The translations under genes and the position numbers were made by a program. Shown here piece by piece: positions 1 through 8,299 of a stretch of DNA of 64,000 nt. Source of the stretch: Pseudomonas sp. CROZ-RG-20F-R04-15 (GTDB taxonomy: Bacteria; Pseudomonadota; Gammaproteobacteria; Pseudomonadales; Pseudomonadaceae); contig NZ_JAKNQL010000003.1 of the NCBI RefSeq assembly GCF_022662375.1, positions 186,001 to 250,000 on the forward strand, read 5' to 3'. The notes under the pieces are model-generated. The model did not search any database. It worked only from the letters and a program-made list of their open reading frames with translations, and was not told the origin of the DNA. Numbering within the stretch: position 1 is the first letter of the stretch; each line of letters starts with the position of its first letter.

Positions 1-32
1 GGTGAAATCGAATTCGTCGTGAGCCGGTCATC

Positions 33-63
33 CCGACTCAATAGCGCCGACTCTATTGGTCGG
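33..63. repeat. imperfect inverted repeat near the window edge
   Basis: CCGACTCAATAG at 33-44 pairs with CTATTGGTCGG at 53-63, with one bulged base. No T-run follows on either strand, so a simple intrinsic terminator is not supported. It may be an operator or the end of an upstream gene outside the window. Confidence 0.4.
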
Positions 64-103
64 ATATAAAACCAACAAGTCAGATTATCCGATAGGTTTG
101 ATC

Positions 104-124
104 GGATTTATAGATATCAAATCC
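104..124. promoter_or_regulatory. candidate operator dyad upstream of the Rrf2 gene
   Basis: GGATTT (104-109) and AAATCC (119-124) form a 6-bp dyad with a 9-bp spacer in AT-rich DNA about 135 bp before the Rrf2 start. Rrf2 proteins often regulate themselves through such dyads. The assignment is positional inference only. Confidence 0.25.
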
Positions 125-257
125 AACGCAACGCCGCAGTCATCTCTGGTATTTACAGGTAATACAGCTGATATTCATGGTGTTCTGTTCAACCGAGCGG
201 ATTGCCGGGGACCGATCTGGCTGGTAGTATTTACGACAAATCAAGTCGGACTTATTT

Positions 258-806
258 ATGTCTCTCTACAGTGCAGGCGTCGAATACGGCATCCATTGCC
301 TGGCTTTTCTGGTCACCAGCAACGGCGATACCCGTGAGGCCAGCGTGCGTGACCTCGCGGAATTGCAAGGCGTGCCTTTGGAATACCTGGCAAAAATTTT
401 TACCAAACTGGCCAAGGGCAAACTGGTGGTGGCTTCAGAAGGCGTGCGCGGCGGATTCAGCCTGGCGCGGCCGGCCGATGAAATCAGCCTGCTCGACATC
501 GTTAACGCCATCGACGGGCGCAAGAATATTTTCGAGTGCCGCGACATTCGCGGACGCTGCGCGTTGTTTGACGGCAATCCACCAGAGTGGGCCGTCGACG
601 GCACTTGCTCGATTCACGGGGCGATGATGACCGCGCAAAAACGCATGGAAGAAGCCCTCGCCCAACAGACCATCCTCGACATCGCAAGGAAGGTAGGACG
701 CAAGGCACCGAAAGAGTTCGGTCAGCAAGTGGAAGACTGGATGCAGGATCGGCGGGAGAAAAAGGGCAACGTCGGCAGCATCCCTCTCACCGACATTTCC
801 GACTGA
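258..806 (+). CDS. Rrf2 family transcriptional regulator
   Basis: This 182-residue protein begins MSLYSAGVEYG and has the N-terminal winged helix typical of Rrf2 regulators (residues 1-80, including a recognition segment around VPLEYLAKIFTKL and the wing GVRGGFSLAR). The central region carries cysteines in FECRDIRGRC and GTCSIH, the area where IscR/NsrR-type members hold an Fe-S cluster or sense redox/NO. The C-terminal tail (about 150-182) is charged and longer than in IscR. It is a single gene closed by a strong terminator. Ligand and targets cannot be told from sequence; an Fe-S or thiol sensor is inferred from the cysteines. Confidence 0.88.
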   Translation: MSLYSAGVEYGIHCLAFLVTSNGDTREASVRDLAELQGVPLEYLAKIFTKLAKGKLVVASEGVRGGFSLARPADEISLLDIVNAIDGRKNIFECRDIRGRCALFDGNPPEWAVDGTCSIHGAMMTAQKRMEEALAQQTILDIARKVGRKAPKEFGQQVEDWMQDRREKKGNVGSIPLTDISD

Positions 807-830
807 CGTAGCGACCGGTAAAACTTCAAA

Positions 831-868
831 AAAAAAGCAGAAACCGTTTAACCGGTTTCTGCTTTTTT
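831..868. terminator. bidirectional intrinsic terminator
   Basis: A perfect 10-bp stem, GCAGAAACCG (837-846) with CGGTTTCTGC (853-862), is flanked by A-runs on the left and T-runs on the right. It serves the Rrf2 gene and the convergent lipoprotein gene. Confidence 0.9.
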
Positions 869-884
869 GCTTCTGACGAAATGC

Positions 885-1220
885 TTACAGGCAGTCACGT
901 ACCGATTGGCGCAACGAACCGGACTTCGCCCACGGCGGCCCCTGATACAACGAAACCCGGCTGCCGTCCTTGTACTTGACGATATCGAGAATCTCATCGG
1001 CCGTGATGATGCTTGGCGCGGTGATACGGTAGCCGTTGGAAATCGACGTCTGCGAAGTCTTGGCCACATCCTTCTGCCACAACGGTAATAAACACGCAGC
1101 ATAGTCCTTGGGCGACTTGGTACTGGTCTTGCTGATATTCGGCTCACCCGGCACCAGCGAGGCCGGCAACGAGCAACCTGCCAACATGACCAACGCCAGA
1201 CTCCCGATCCATATCCGCAT
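885..1220 (-). CDS. small lipoprotein of unknown function
   Basis: An 111-residue protein starting MRIWIGSLALVMLAGC. The hydrophobic stretch followed by LAGC is a lipobox, so the mature protein should be lipid-anchored at Cys16. I chose this ATG because an AGGAAT ribosome site lies just upstream and a signal peptide starts there; the longer reading frame extends into non-coding-looking sequence. The mature part contains a GYRITAPSIITADEI segment and a cysteine near the C-terminus. No family was recognised with certainty. It converges on the Rrf2 gene through a shared terminator. Confidence 0.75.
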   Translation of the reverse strand: MRIWIGSLALVMLAGCSLPASLVPGEPNISKTSTKSPKDYAACLLPLWQKDVAKTSQTSISNGYRITAPSIITADEILDIVKYKDGSRVSLYQGPPWAKSGSLRQSVRDCL

Positions 1221-1404
1221 GGTGTATTCCTGATCTGAAAAAAGTGAATGTAGCGTGTAAGCGGCTCTACATCCATCGTGGCACTGCGCCCTTGGCGCAA
1301 TCTGCACAACTTTTCACAACCGCTGGGCGTACTGACGAATGCGCTTTGTCCATCGCCTGAAAATGCGACTACTCTTTTCTACCGAGAATGTTCTGGAGGT
1401 GATC

Positions 1405-1644
1405 ATGCGGCTCAATGAATACGAACACGAACTTCAACGCGACCTGCAAAGCGTCGCATCGGACTTGCGATGGTCGGCGGTCGACCTGAAACGTATCGCC
1501 GAACAACTGCGCAAATCCGGCAACGAGGCGGATGCGCAAACCGTGCTGAGATCCTGCGAGGTGCTGCAAAGCGATGAAGAGCGGTTGCAGTTGTATGCCA
1601 AGGAAGTGAAAGCCCGCGCCATCAGCCGAACCAAGGTCCACTGA
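1405..1644 (+). CDS. small helical hypothetical protein
   Basis: A 79-residue protein starting MRLNEYEHELQRDLQ. It is almost entirely charged and helical, with no membrane segment or signal, which suggests a small cytoplasmic coiled-coil protein. The start was chosen because GGAGGT sits 5 nt upstream of ATG 1405; the earlier in-frame ATG at 1339 lacks a ribosome site. A good intrinsic terminator follows. Function unknown. Confidence 0.75.
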   Translation: MRLNEYEHELQRDLQSVASDLRWSAVDLKRIAEQLRKSGNEADAQTVLRSCEVLQSDEERLQLYAKEVKARAISRTKVH

Positions 1645-1667
1645 GACCTGCATCCCTTCCCCCAAAC

Positions 1668-1697
1668 AAAAGCCCCGACAAGTGCCGGGGCTCTTTC
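1668..1697. terminator. intrinsic terminator
   Basis: AGCCCCG (1671-1677) pairs with CGGGGCT (1685-1691), preceded by an A-run and followed by CTTTC. It probably ends both the helical protein gene and the convergent gene at 1713-1910. Confidence 0.8.
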
Positions 1698-1712
1698 ATT
1701 GCAGCCGTTCAG

Positions 1713-1910
1713 TCAGTGGCTTTTGTGACTTTGCGTGCGCGTCGAGCGTTTTTTGTAGCCGGGCAGTGCGGCGGCATAGGCCAGCGCTTCCTCCCGGCTA
1801 CCAAACGACGCCAGCCGATCGCCCTGGGTGCAAACCCGCCATGGGCCATTGTTCACGCTAAGCACGTCATAGCCGTTCATGTGCATCTTGTTCAACATCG
1901 GCATGCTCAT
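1713..1910 (-). CDS. small conserved protein, DUF2188-like
   Basis: A 65-residue protein starting MSMPMLNKMHMNGYDV. The pattern of a short beta segment (GPWRVCTQGDRLASFGSREEALAYAAAL) resembles DUF2188-type proteins, which carry an 'apparent query then EEA-x-x-xA' helix. The C-terminus is very basic (KKRSTRTQSHKSH). GGAGGT lies 5 nt before the chosen ATG; an ATG four codons earlier is possible. Role unknown. Confidence 0.7.
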   Translation of the reverse strand: MSMPMLNKMHMNGYDVLSVNNGPWRVCTQGDRLASFGSREEALAYAAALPGYKKRSTRTQSHKSH

Positions 1911-2134
1911 GGACACCTCCATTTTCGCTAACGGTCAGATCCAGCTTCACGCTTTTACCTTACACCCTCATCCACGCGAATGGCCGACCGGGTGTCGCCA
2001 GCCCGGCGGTCAAGGATCCGGCACTTTTCCCGGACATCAGCCCTCCAAATCCCCATGAAACCTTTGCCTCAAGGCCCGGCTCAAATATTGCAGTTTTATT
2101 TCTATTTTGTGACAGTCAGCAAAACAGGTAACAG

Positions 2135-2497
2135 ATGAAAGTACGTGCAACCGTTATATGCGAACAGGATCGCCACATTCTCCTGGTGCGCAAACCGCGC
2201 TGCCGCTGGACATTGCCCGGCGGCAAGGTCGAGCCAGGGGAAACCCGGGCGCAGGCTGCCGTGCGCGAATTGCAGGAAGAAACCGGCCTGGATGCCGAAG
2301 ATGTCTTGTATCTGATGGAACTGCAGAGCGGCAGCACCCGGCATCATGTTTACGAAGCGTCGGTGCAGGACTTTGAGCAGGTGCGCCCGCAAAACGAAAT
2401 CATCGATTGCATCTGGCATCCGCTGGACGCGGTGGGCAATTTGAACACCAGCGAAGCGACGCTGCGCATCGTTCAAGCGTTTCAGCGACGGTTATGA
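2135..2497 (+). CDS. Nudix hydrolase
   Basis: A 120-residue protein with a complete Nudix box at residues 30-52: G30-x5-E36-x7-R44-E45-x2-E48-E49-x-G51. The glutamates bind the divalent metal that hydrolyses a nucleoside diphosphate linked to another moiety. The length is that of a minimal Nudix domain with no fused module. Residues 20-29 ([11 protein letters not shown]) fit the entry strand. Substrate cannot be predicted; MutT-like sanitation or sugar-nucleotide hydrolysis are both possible. Confidence 0.93.
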   Translation: MKVRATVICEQDRHILLVRKPRCRWTLPGGKVEPGETRAQAAVRELQEETGLDAEDVLYLMELQSGSTRHHVYEASVQDFEQVRPQNEIIDCIWHPLDAVGNLNTSEATLRIVQAFQRRL

Positions 2498-2501
2498 GGG
2501 C

Positions 2502-2744
2502 TTAGCCAGCGAATGCGCGACGACCGGCGCTCATTTCGGTGCGTAATTCACCGATGAAGTTGGAAATGTCACGGATGGTGACGAGATGCTCGGGGGAAAC
2601 GCCATTGAGCAATAAATCCACCCGTCCACTTTCAGGGTCATAAACCTTGATCTGCAGGAGCCCCTGCGCTGATGGGGTGCAGTCACATTTACGTGCCGGA
2701 AAGCCAGACTCGACGATGCGGCAAATATCGGCAATGACAAGCAT
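2502..2744 (-). CDS. DUF1652 family protein
   Basis: An 80-residue protein starting MLVIADICRIVESGF. It matches the Pseudomonas DUF1652 pattern: an N-terminal helix, a CDC motif, a central LLQIKVYDPESGRVDLLLNG strand region and a C-terminal SNFIGELRTEM helix. The 5-bp gap from the convergent Nudix stop shows tight packing. The start was set at the ATG at 2744, preceded by GAGG; the in-frame ATG at 2789 has no ribosome site. The family has no known function. Confidence 0.82.
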   Translation of the reverse strand: MLVIADICRIVESGFPARKCDCTPSAQGLLQIKVYDPESGRVDLLLNGVSPEHLVTIRDISNFIGELRTEMSAGRRAFAG

Positions 2745-2845
2745 GGGTGGACGCCTCACAGGCGATGGTTCGATGAATCCGTAGAGCATAGATGAGCAAT
2801 TTGTGTCTTGCTCGACACAAAAATGCCAAGCGCGTCACAACTTCC

Positions 2846-3745
2846 TCAGTGCGCGTCATGATCCCAGATCCAGTTCCACATCCCCGGCAAACTCACCGCT
2901 TCCGAGCTTTTTTCCACGGTACGCGCCAGCGCGGCTTTCTCGAGTTCAGCGTGATCATCATAGAAAGGCTTGTCCGCCAGTCTCACTCCCGTGGCGGCAG
3001 CGCTATCCAGCAAAATCTGCAGGTATTCGCGGGTGTGCCGCGCGGTATAGCGGTTGAGATCATGAAAGGTCACCACCACTGGAATGACGCCGTCTACGGT
3101 CGGCAACTCACCGAGGGCAATACGTTCACGGACTTCCGATAATTGCCGCAGCATGTTGGCCCGGCGCCGTGGGCTGGCATTGAAGCCCCAGATCTTGCCG
3201 TCGTTGGCGCTCAGGTCCGTCAGCAAAACGTGCAAACCGTGCTGCTGATAGGCGGTGAAGGTGCGTTTGTCGTAATTCCAGAACGGTGGCCGCAACAGTG
3301 TCGGTGGCGCGCCGGTGATGGCGGCGATATCAGCCGTGCCGTTGCTCAGCGACTCTTCGAGTTCTTGCGGGTTGAGCAAGCGATGATTGGTGTGCCAATG
3401 GGTCGCGGTGTGAAACGCGAGAATGTGCCCCTCCTCATGTTCACGACGCATGATGCTGCGGCCAATGTCACTGTTGCCCGCTCGTGGCGCACGCGTCTGC
3501 ACGAAGAACACCGCTTTGATATTCGGCATCAGCGGATTGTCCTTGAGACTGTCGAGCACCGTGGCCGACGGATTCCACAAACTCGAGGCGCTGGGGCCAT
3601 CGTCGAAGGTCAACAGAAAGCGCACCGGCGCCTGGGTCTTCAGCCGTGTTTCGGTTTGCGCGGTCATTTCAATCGGGGCGGCGATGCAACCAGCCAGCCC
3701 AAGAGCAATGAGTGCGGCACAGAGAAGTTTGAATCCGGAGTTCAT
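2846..3745 (-). CDS. polysaccharide deacetylase family lipoprotein
   Basis: A 299-residue protein with a lipobox (LAGC, Cys20) and a NodB-type carbohydrate esterase 4 domain. TFDDGPS at 46-52 supplies the catalytic Asp pair, H112-x3-H116 the metal ligands, and RPPFW at 152-156 the motif 3 arginine. Family members deacetylate N-acetyl sugars of peptidoglycan or exopolysaccharides. Here the enzyme should sit in the periplasm on a membrane anchor. The region 195-225 is an extra Arg-rich segment. It is not in an obvious polysaccharide operon, so its substrate is unknown. Confidence 0.88.
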   Translation of the reverse strand: MNSGFKLLCAALIALGLAGCIAAPIEMTAQTETRLKTQAPVRFLLTFDDGPSASSLWNPSATVLDSLKDNPLMPNIKAVFFVQTRAPRAGNSDIGRSIMRREHEEGHILAFHTATHWHTNHRLLNPQELEESLSNGTADIAAITGAPPTLLRPPFWNYDKRTFTAYQQHGLHVLLTDLSANDGKIWGFNASPRRRANMLRQLSEVRERIALGELPTVDGVIPVVVTFHDLNRYTARHTREYLQILLDSAAATGVRLADKPFYDDHAELEKAALARTVEKSSEAVSLPGMWNWIWDHDAH

Positions 3746-3876
3746 GTTTTGCCTTGAGCACGGCGACGGCCGTCATGTGGTCGATTGGCAAAACTCCCTC
3801 GCCCTTATCCATCCCTGCGCTCCGATACACGAGCGGAGGTTGGATAAGGTACACAGGGTTTGGTTCCGGCGCTCGC

Positions 3877-4824
3877 TCAGTGCGTCAATGCCTGCTGAAA
3901 AGAACTGTCGATAATCCCTGCCGTGGCCAACGGGGCCGGCAGCGCTTTCACTTTGAACAGGAAGTCGGCAGTGCTTTGCAGGTCCGTCGCAGCCTGCTGA
4001 TCCACCGGCCCGACCGTCATGTGCGCCTGACGCAACCAGTGCCGCGACACTTGTTGGTCGAGATTGGCTTTCTTGGCCCACAGATCAGCGTACTCATCGG
4101 TGTGGCTATCGACCCAGGCCCGCGCCTGTTTCAAACGACCGAGAAAATCCGCAATGGCGGCACGCTTGCTGTCGATGGACGGTGTCGACGCCGCGATCGC
4201 GCTGAGCCCCGGCATCAGATTCTTTGCGGTCAGGATTGGTCGCGCGCCGGAGAACACGATCTGCTGGGAAATGTACGGTTCCCACACCGGGAAGGCGTCA
4301 ATGCTGCCTTGTGGCAACGCGGCGGCGGCATCAATCGGCATCAGCTTGACGAAGTCGACATAGTTGTCCGGCAGACCGCTCTGCTCCAGGGCGCGCAAGG
4401 TTAACTGCTGACTCCAGGCACCCGGCCAGTAGGCGACTTTCTTGCCTTTCAGGTCGGCGATGGTTTTGACAGGCGAATCCTTCGGCACCAGCAACGCGAT
4501 GGTCTCCGGATTCTGCCGCGAGACGCCGATCAGTTTCACCGGTGCCTGCTTGGCGGCCAGAAACAAAAAGCCGGAATCACCGAGAAAACCCAGATCCAGC
4601 GACCCAGTCTGCAAGGCCTCCGCCAAGGGTGCTGCGGCCTGGAAGTGTTTCCAGTCAACGGTATAAGGCGCGTCTTTCAGCACGCCGGACGCTTCCACCG
4701 AAGCACGGATGTTGTAGTAGTTCTGATCGCCCACATGCAGGACCAATGGCTCGGCTGCGTAGGAAAGCGGCGAGGTGAACAGCGCTGTGAGTAGCGCACT
4801 GCGTAGGAAACGAGAAAGCTTCAT
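3877..4824 (-). CDS. sulfonate/nitrate-type ABC transporter periplasmic binding protein
   Basis: A 315-residue protein starting MKLSRFLRSALLTALF with a cleavable signal peptide ending near SYAAEP. It has the SsuA/TauA-like two-lobe fold: GDQNYYN near the N-terminus, GSLDLGFLGDSGFLF, DLKGKKVAYWPGAWSQ, and DAFPVWEPY in the second lobe. It should capture an organosulfur or similar small anion. The gene diverges from a second, distantly related binding protein and its permease; no ATPase gene is nearby. An AGGT ribosome site precedes the chosen start. Confidence 0.88.
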   Translation of the reverse strand: MKLSRFLRSALLTALFTSPLSYAAEPLVLHVGDQNYYNIRASVEASGVLKDAPYTVDWKHFQAAAPLAEALQTGSLDLGFLGDSGFLFLAAKQAPVKLIGVSRQNPETIALLVPKDSPVKTIADLKGKKVAYWPGAWSQQLTLRALEQSGLPDNYVDFVKLMPIDAAAALPQGSIDAFPVWEPYISQQIVFSGARPILTAKNLMPGLSAIAASTPSIDSKRAAIADFLGRLKQARAWVDSHTDEYADLWAKKANLDQQVSRHWLRQAHMTVGPVDQQAATDLQSTADFLFKVKALPAPLATAGIIDSSFQQALTH

Positions 4825-5023
4825 GGGCTGACCTGCAGAGGGAAATTGCATAGACCATAACGCTGTTATTTCTTGGTTTTGAAATTCGATTAAAGCATAA
4901 GCTCATCACTCTCGATGCCCGCTGTTCGCGTGGCAACAGTGGCTAACCACACTGTTGGCCATGCAACAGCTGAGTCCCTGCATCCTGCCGTAAAACCCTT
5001 ATAAACAGGCACTTCCAAGCACA

Positions 5024-5039
5024 TGGCACAGAGCCTGCA
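5024..5039 (+). promoter_or_regulatory. candidate sigma-54 promoter
   Basis: TGGCAC-AGAGC-CTGCA gives the invariant GG-N10-GC spacing of -24/-12 promoters with one mismatch (C for T in TTGCA). It lies 80 bp before the binding protein/permease genes at 5119. In Pseudomonas the sigma-54 activator SfnR controls sulfur-starvation genes, which would fit a sulfonate-type transporter; the activator link is inference. Confidence 0.5.
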
Positions 5040-5118
5040 ATATTCCATTCATGCAGGAAGCATTCGATAAAAATATTTTTTTGGACATAAGAAACCTGTG
5101 CCTTTGCCGGAGCGCTCC

Positions 5119-6099
5119 ATGACATCGTTCTTTGCTTATTTCAAAACACTGCTGGCCGCCAGCGCCGTGGTGCTGAGTCTGCAACCGTTCGCCCACGCGA
5201 CTGAGACCGCGCCAGCGGAAGTGCATCTCGACTACGCCTATTACTCGCCGGTCAGTCTGGTGCTCAAGCACTTCGGCTTCCTCGAAAAGGCTTTGCCGCA
5301 AACCAAGGTCAGCTGGGTACTGAGCCAAGGCAGCAACCGTTCGCTGGAATACCTCAACAGTGGCGGCGTGGATTTCGCTTCCAGCGCCAGCCTGGCGGCC
5401 GTGCTGAGTCGGGCCAATGGCAGCCCGATCAAATCCGTCTACGTCTACAGCCGCGCCGAATGGACAGCGCTGGTGGTGCGCAAGGATTCGCCGTATCAGA
5501 CCGTCGCCGACCTCAAAGGCAAAAAGATTGCCGCCACCAAAGGCACCGACCCGTACTTGTTTACCCTGCGCAGCCTGCAACAGGCCGGACTGAAAAAAGA
5601 CGATGTCGAACTGGTTCACCTGCAACATCCGGACGGCCGCACCGCGCTGGAAAAAGGCGATGTCGACGCCTGGGCCGGACTCGATCCGCACATGGCCGCC
5701 AGTCAGGTGCAGGCCGGTTCGCGCCTGCTCTACCGCAACCCGGCGTTCAACAGTTACGGCGTGGTCAGCGTCACCGAGCAGTACGCCAAGGAACACCCGC
5801 AGACCATCGACAGCGTGATCAAGGCCTATGAACAGGCGCGCGACTGGGCATTGAAAAACCCCGATGAATTCGCCGCCCTGTTGGCCAAGGAATCCGGTTT
5901 GCCGCTGGACGTGGCCAAGTTGCAACTGTCACGCACCGACCTGAGCAGCCCGCAACTGACCCGTGAGGACATCAGCGCCTCCAAGGCAGCGGCGCCGATT
6001 CTGGTCTCCGAGGAATTGGTGCGCCGAGGGGTGAATGTCGATCAAGTCATCGATCAATTGCTCGACAGCGGTGTGCAGCAAGCCGTCACCCACCAGTAA
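5119..6099 (+). CDS. aliphatic sulfonate-type ABC transporter binding protein
   Basis: A 326-residue periplasmic protein starting MTSFFAYFKTLL with a signal peptide cleaved after AHA. The segments DYAYYSPVSLVLKHFGFLEK, GSNRSLEYLNSGGVDFASSAS, DLKGKKIAATKGTDP and GDVDAWAGLDPH match SsuA-like binding proteins. A GGAG site 5 nt upstream supports ATG 5119. It is followed by a hairpin and then the permease gene, so the two probably form one transcription unit. It is only loosely similar to the divergent binding protein at 3877-4824, suggesting different ligands. Confidence 0.88.
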   Translation: MTSFFAYFKTLLAASAVVLSLQPFAHATETAPAEVHLDYAYYSPVSLVLKHFGFLEKALPQTKVSWVLSQGSNRSLEYLNSGGVDFASSASLAAVLSRANGSPIKSVYVYSRAEWTALVVRKDSPYQTVADLKGKKIAATKGTDPYLFTLRSLQQAGLKKDDVELVHLQHPDGRTALEKGDVDAWAGLDPHMAASQVQAGSRLLYRNPAFNSYGVVSVTEQYAKEHPQTIDSVIKAYEQARDWALKNPDEFAALLAKESGLPLDVAKLQLSRTDLSSPQLTREDISASKAAAPILVSEELVRRGVNVDQVIDQLLDSGVQQAVTHQ

Positions 6100-6116
6100 T
6101 CGATCAGTCTCACGAT

Positions 6117-6139
6117 AAATCCGCGCCTGTCGCGGATTT
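6117..6139. repeat. perfect hairpin between binding protein and permease genes
   Basis: AAATCCGCG (6117-6125) and CGCGGATTT (6131-6139) form a perfect 9-bp stem with a 5-nt loop. There is no T-run. It may stabilise the upstream mRNA segment and lower permease expression relative to the abundant binding protein, a common arrangement in ABC operons. Confidence 0.7.
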
Positions 6140-6160
6140 GTCGTGAGCGGAGCCAAGACC

Positions 6161-7003
6161 ATGACCACTCACAGCAAAGACTTGCCCGCGCCACTTGCCG
6201 TACCGCGCCTGCGTCCTGCGAGTTTGAATTCGACATGGCAACGCCGCTGCAAAGGCCTGGCCCTGCCGCTACTGATCATCGTCGCGCTGGAAATTATCGT
6301 ACGCATCGGTTGGCTGCCGTCCTACCAGATGCCAGCGCCGAGCGAGATCGCCCTGACCCTCACCGACCTCGCCGAAGGCGCGTTGTGGAAGCATATTGGC
6401 GCCAGCCTGATTCGGGTGTTGCTGGGTTTTGCCATTGGCGCCAGTCTGGCATTGGTGTTTGCTGCTTGGGTCGGTTTGAGCCGAGAAGCCGAGGCCTATC
6501 TGGAGCCAACGTTCGCCGCCCTGCGCTCGATTCCGAGCCTGGCCTGGGTGCCACTGCTGCTGTTGTGGCTGGGCATCGACGAGACGTCGAAAATCGTCTT
6601 GATTGCCATCGGCGCGTTTTTTCCGGTGTACGTCAACGTCGTCGCGGCCATTCGCAATATTGACCGCAAACTGGTGGAAGTCGGCCGCATCTACGGCTTC
6701 AGCCGCTTGCAACTGGTACGACGGATCTTGCTGCCGGCCGCCCTGCCCGGCCTGTTCACCGGGTTACGCAGCGGCATGAGCCTGGCGTGGATGTTTCTCG
6801 TCGCGGCGGAGTTGATCGCGGCGACCAAGGGCCTGGGTTACCTGCTCAGCGACGGCCGGGAAACCTCGCGGCCGGACATCGTGCTGGCCGCGATCATCGT
6901 GCTCGCCTTGCTCGGCAAACTCAGTGACGGCTTGCTGGCCATGCTCGAACGTCGCTGGTTGAAATGGCGCGACACGTTCACCGGTCAGGACGCCAACGAC
7001 TAA
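6161..7003 (+). CDS. ABC transporter permease, SsuC/TauC type
   Basis: A 280-residue inner-membrane protein with about six membrane segments. The cytoplasmic EAA loop, which contacts the ATPase, is visible around residues 185-215 (ELVEVGRIYGFSRLQLVRRILLPAALPG as separate words NIDRKLVEVGRIYGFSR and LLPAALPG). GGAGCC lies just before ATG 6161. No ABC ATP-binding gene follows, so this transporter must borrow an ATPase encoded elsewhere or be non-functional. Confidence 0.9.
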   Translation: MTTHSKDLPAPLAVPRLRPASLNSTWQRRCKGLALPLLIIVALEIIVRIGWLPSYQMPAPSEIALTLTDLAEGALWKHIGASLIRVLLGFAIGASLALVFAAWVGLSREAEAYLEPTFAALRSIPSLAWVPLLLLWLGIDETSKIVLIAIGAFFPVYVNVVAAIRNIDRKLVEVGRIYGFSRLQLVRRILLPAALPGLFTGLRSGMSLAWMFLVAAELIAATKGLGYLLSDGRETSRPDIVLAAIIVLALLGKLSDGLLAMLERRWLKWRDTFTGQDAND

Positions 7004-7031
7004 GCTGAAATCTCCCACCGGAGATTCAGCC

Positions 7032-7712
7032 ATGTGCGGAAGACTCTCGCAGTACCGTGGCATTCACGACTTTGTCGCGGTGTTGAGCATTCCCGACGCG
7101 TTGATCAATCACGTCGGCGATGCACCGCTTGATCGCTACAACGCGGCGCCGACCACCGCGCTGGCCGTCCTGCATCAACAAGGGCAACAGTTGCATGCCG
7201 ACAATCTGCGTTGGGGTTGGCGCCCGCACTGGGCCAGGGATCGCCCCGCCCCCATCAATGCCCGGGTGGAGAAGGTCGCCCATGGCCCGTTCTTCCGGGC
7301 GATCTGGCGCCATCGTTTGATTGTGCCGGTCGATAACTGGTTTGAATGGGTCGACGCCGAGGACAAAACCCGCCAACCGTGGCTGATCCGTCGCGCGGAT
7401 CACGGGCCAGTTTTCTGCGCGGCCATCGGACAATTTCCGACAGCCGAAACAGCGGCTCGGGATGACGACGGTTTCGTCATCATCACCGCCGATGCCGTCG
7501 GCGGCATGCTCGATATCCATGATCGCCGACCGGTGGTGTTGCGCGCAGATCGAGTGCACGAATGGCTCGATCCAGCGACGCCCATCGAGCGTGCCGAACA
7601 AATGTTGCTGTTCGAAGGTGAAGGCAGCGAAGTGTTCGAGTGGCACAAAGTCGGCAAAGCTGTCGGTAACTCGCGCAATCAGGGCGCCGAATTGATTGAA
7701 CCCGCCGGCTAA
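7032..7712 (+). CDS. SOS response-associated peptidase family protein (YedK/HMCES)
   Basis: A 226-residue protein with the complete SRAP active site: Cys2 exposed after Met removal, N37 in RYNAAPT, the NAR-x-E segment at 76-80, E105 in WFEW, and H163 in DIHDRRPV. Members crosslink to abasic sites in single-stranded DNA through Cys2 and shield them from strand breakage. No LexA box was seen directly upstream. It starts 28 bp after the permease gene but is probably unrelated in function. Confidence 0.95.
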   Translation: MCGRLSQYRGIHDFVAVLSIPDALINHVGDAPLDRYNAAPTTALAVLHQQGQQLHADNLRWGWRPHWARDRPAPINARVEKVAHGPFFRAIWRHRLIVPVDNWFEWVDAEDKTRQPWLIRRADHGPVFCAAIGQFPTAETAARDDDGFVIITADAVGGMLDIHDRRPVVLRADRVHEWLDPATPIERAEQMLLFEGEGSEVFEWHKVGKAVGNSRNQGAELIEPAG

Positions 7713-7979
7713 ATATTTCCCGGAGCGGCACGTTCTAAAAAAAACGGCCAAAGCTTTGAATCCACAGCGTTACACCGGGTGTTTCAACGACGAAACACCG
7801 ATGATGAAACAGACGTTCGAATGAACTAACCGCCTGTCTGACATTTCAACCGTCATACATACATTTAGAATCACTACGGATAGCATGCGCGCCGCATTTC
7901 CGATTGGTATACCAGTTGACCAAAGAGTCAACAAATCAGGAATCCCCCACAACTTCTACAAGCCTTGCAGAGAAATAAG
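7713..7979. other. intergenic stretch with no recognised gene
   Basis: An AT-richer 267-bp spacer with an A-run at 7737-7745. The minus-strand reading frame across it has no ribosome site or family signature. A promoter for the following small gene probably lies here but no clear -35/-10 pair stands out. Confidence 0.4.
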
Positions 7980-8252
7980 TTGCGCGACGATTTTGCAATC
8001 AAACAGGTCAGCGGCCTGGAGTGTATTTATCTGTCGATGACAGAACGCTTTGAACTCGACTGTTTTATCGGCCACTACATCAAGACCCGAAACCTGCGTT
8101 CCGTACCCGATATCGAACAGACCCTGCGCACCACCCTCGAAGCGTATCCCGGCCACCCGCCGGTAATGGTCAACGAGCTCAATGCGTGGATCGATCGAAC
8201 CTTGGGATTTCGGGCTTCACACCCCGATTTCACGCAGCTGGACGATCTTTGA
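7980..8252 (+). CDS. small hypothetical protein
   Basis: About 90 residues with a start that is hard to fix: TTG at 7980 (weak AGAGA site upstream), TTG at 7965, or ATG at 8037 are possible. Codon third positions look coding from 7980 on. The C-terminal half (TLRTTLEAYPGHPPVMVNELNAWIDRTLGF) is predicted helical, and no membrane segment or signal is seen. A strong terminator follows. No family recognised. Confidence 0.6.
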   Translation: MRDDFAIKQVSGLECIYLSMTERFELDCFIGHYIKTRNLRSVPDIEQTLRTTLEAYPGHPPVMVNELNAWIDRTLGFRASHPDFTQLDDL

Positions 8253-8258
8253 AACCAC

Positions 8259-8289
8259 GAAAAAGCCCCGTAAATGCGGGGCTTTTTCG
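8259..8289. terminator. bidirectional intrinsic terminator
   Basis: AAAAAGCCCCG and CGGGGCTTTTT form a stem around a short loop with A-run and T-run on either side. It separates the small plus-strand gene from the convergent acidic microprotein gene. Confidence 0.92.
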
Positions 8290-8299
8290 TATAAATCAA

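Noticed and set aside
7770..7952. 60-codon minus-strand frame upstream of the small gene at 7980
   Set aside because: No ribosome site and AT-rich, non-coding-like codon use.
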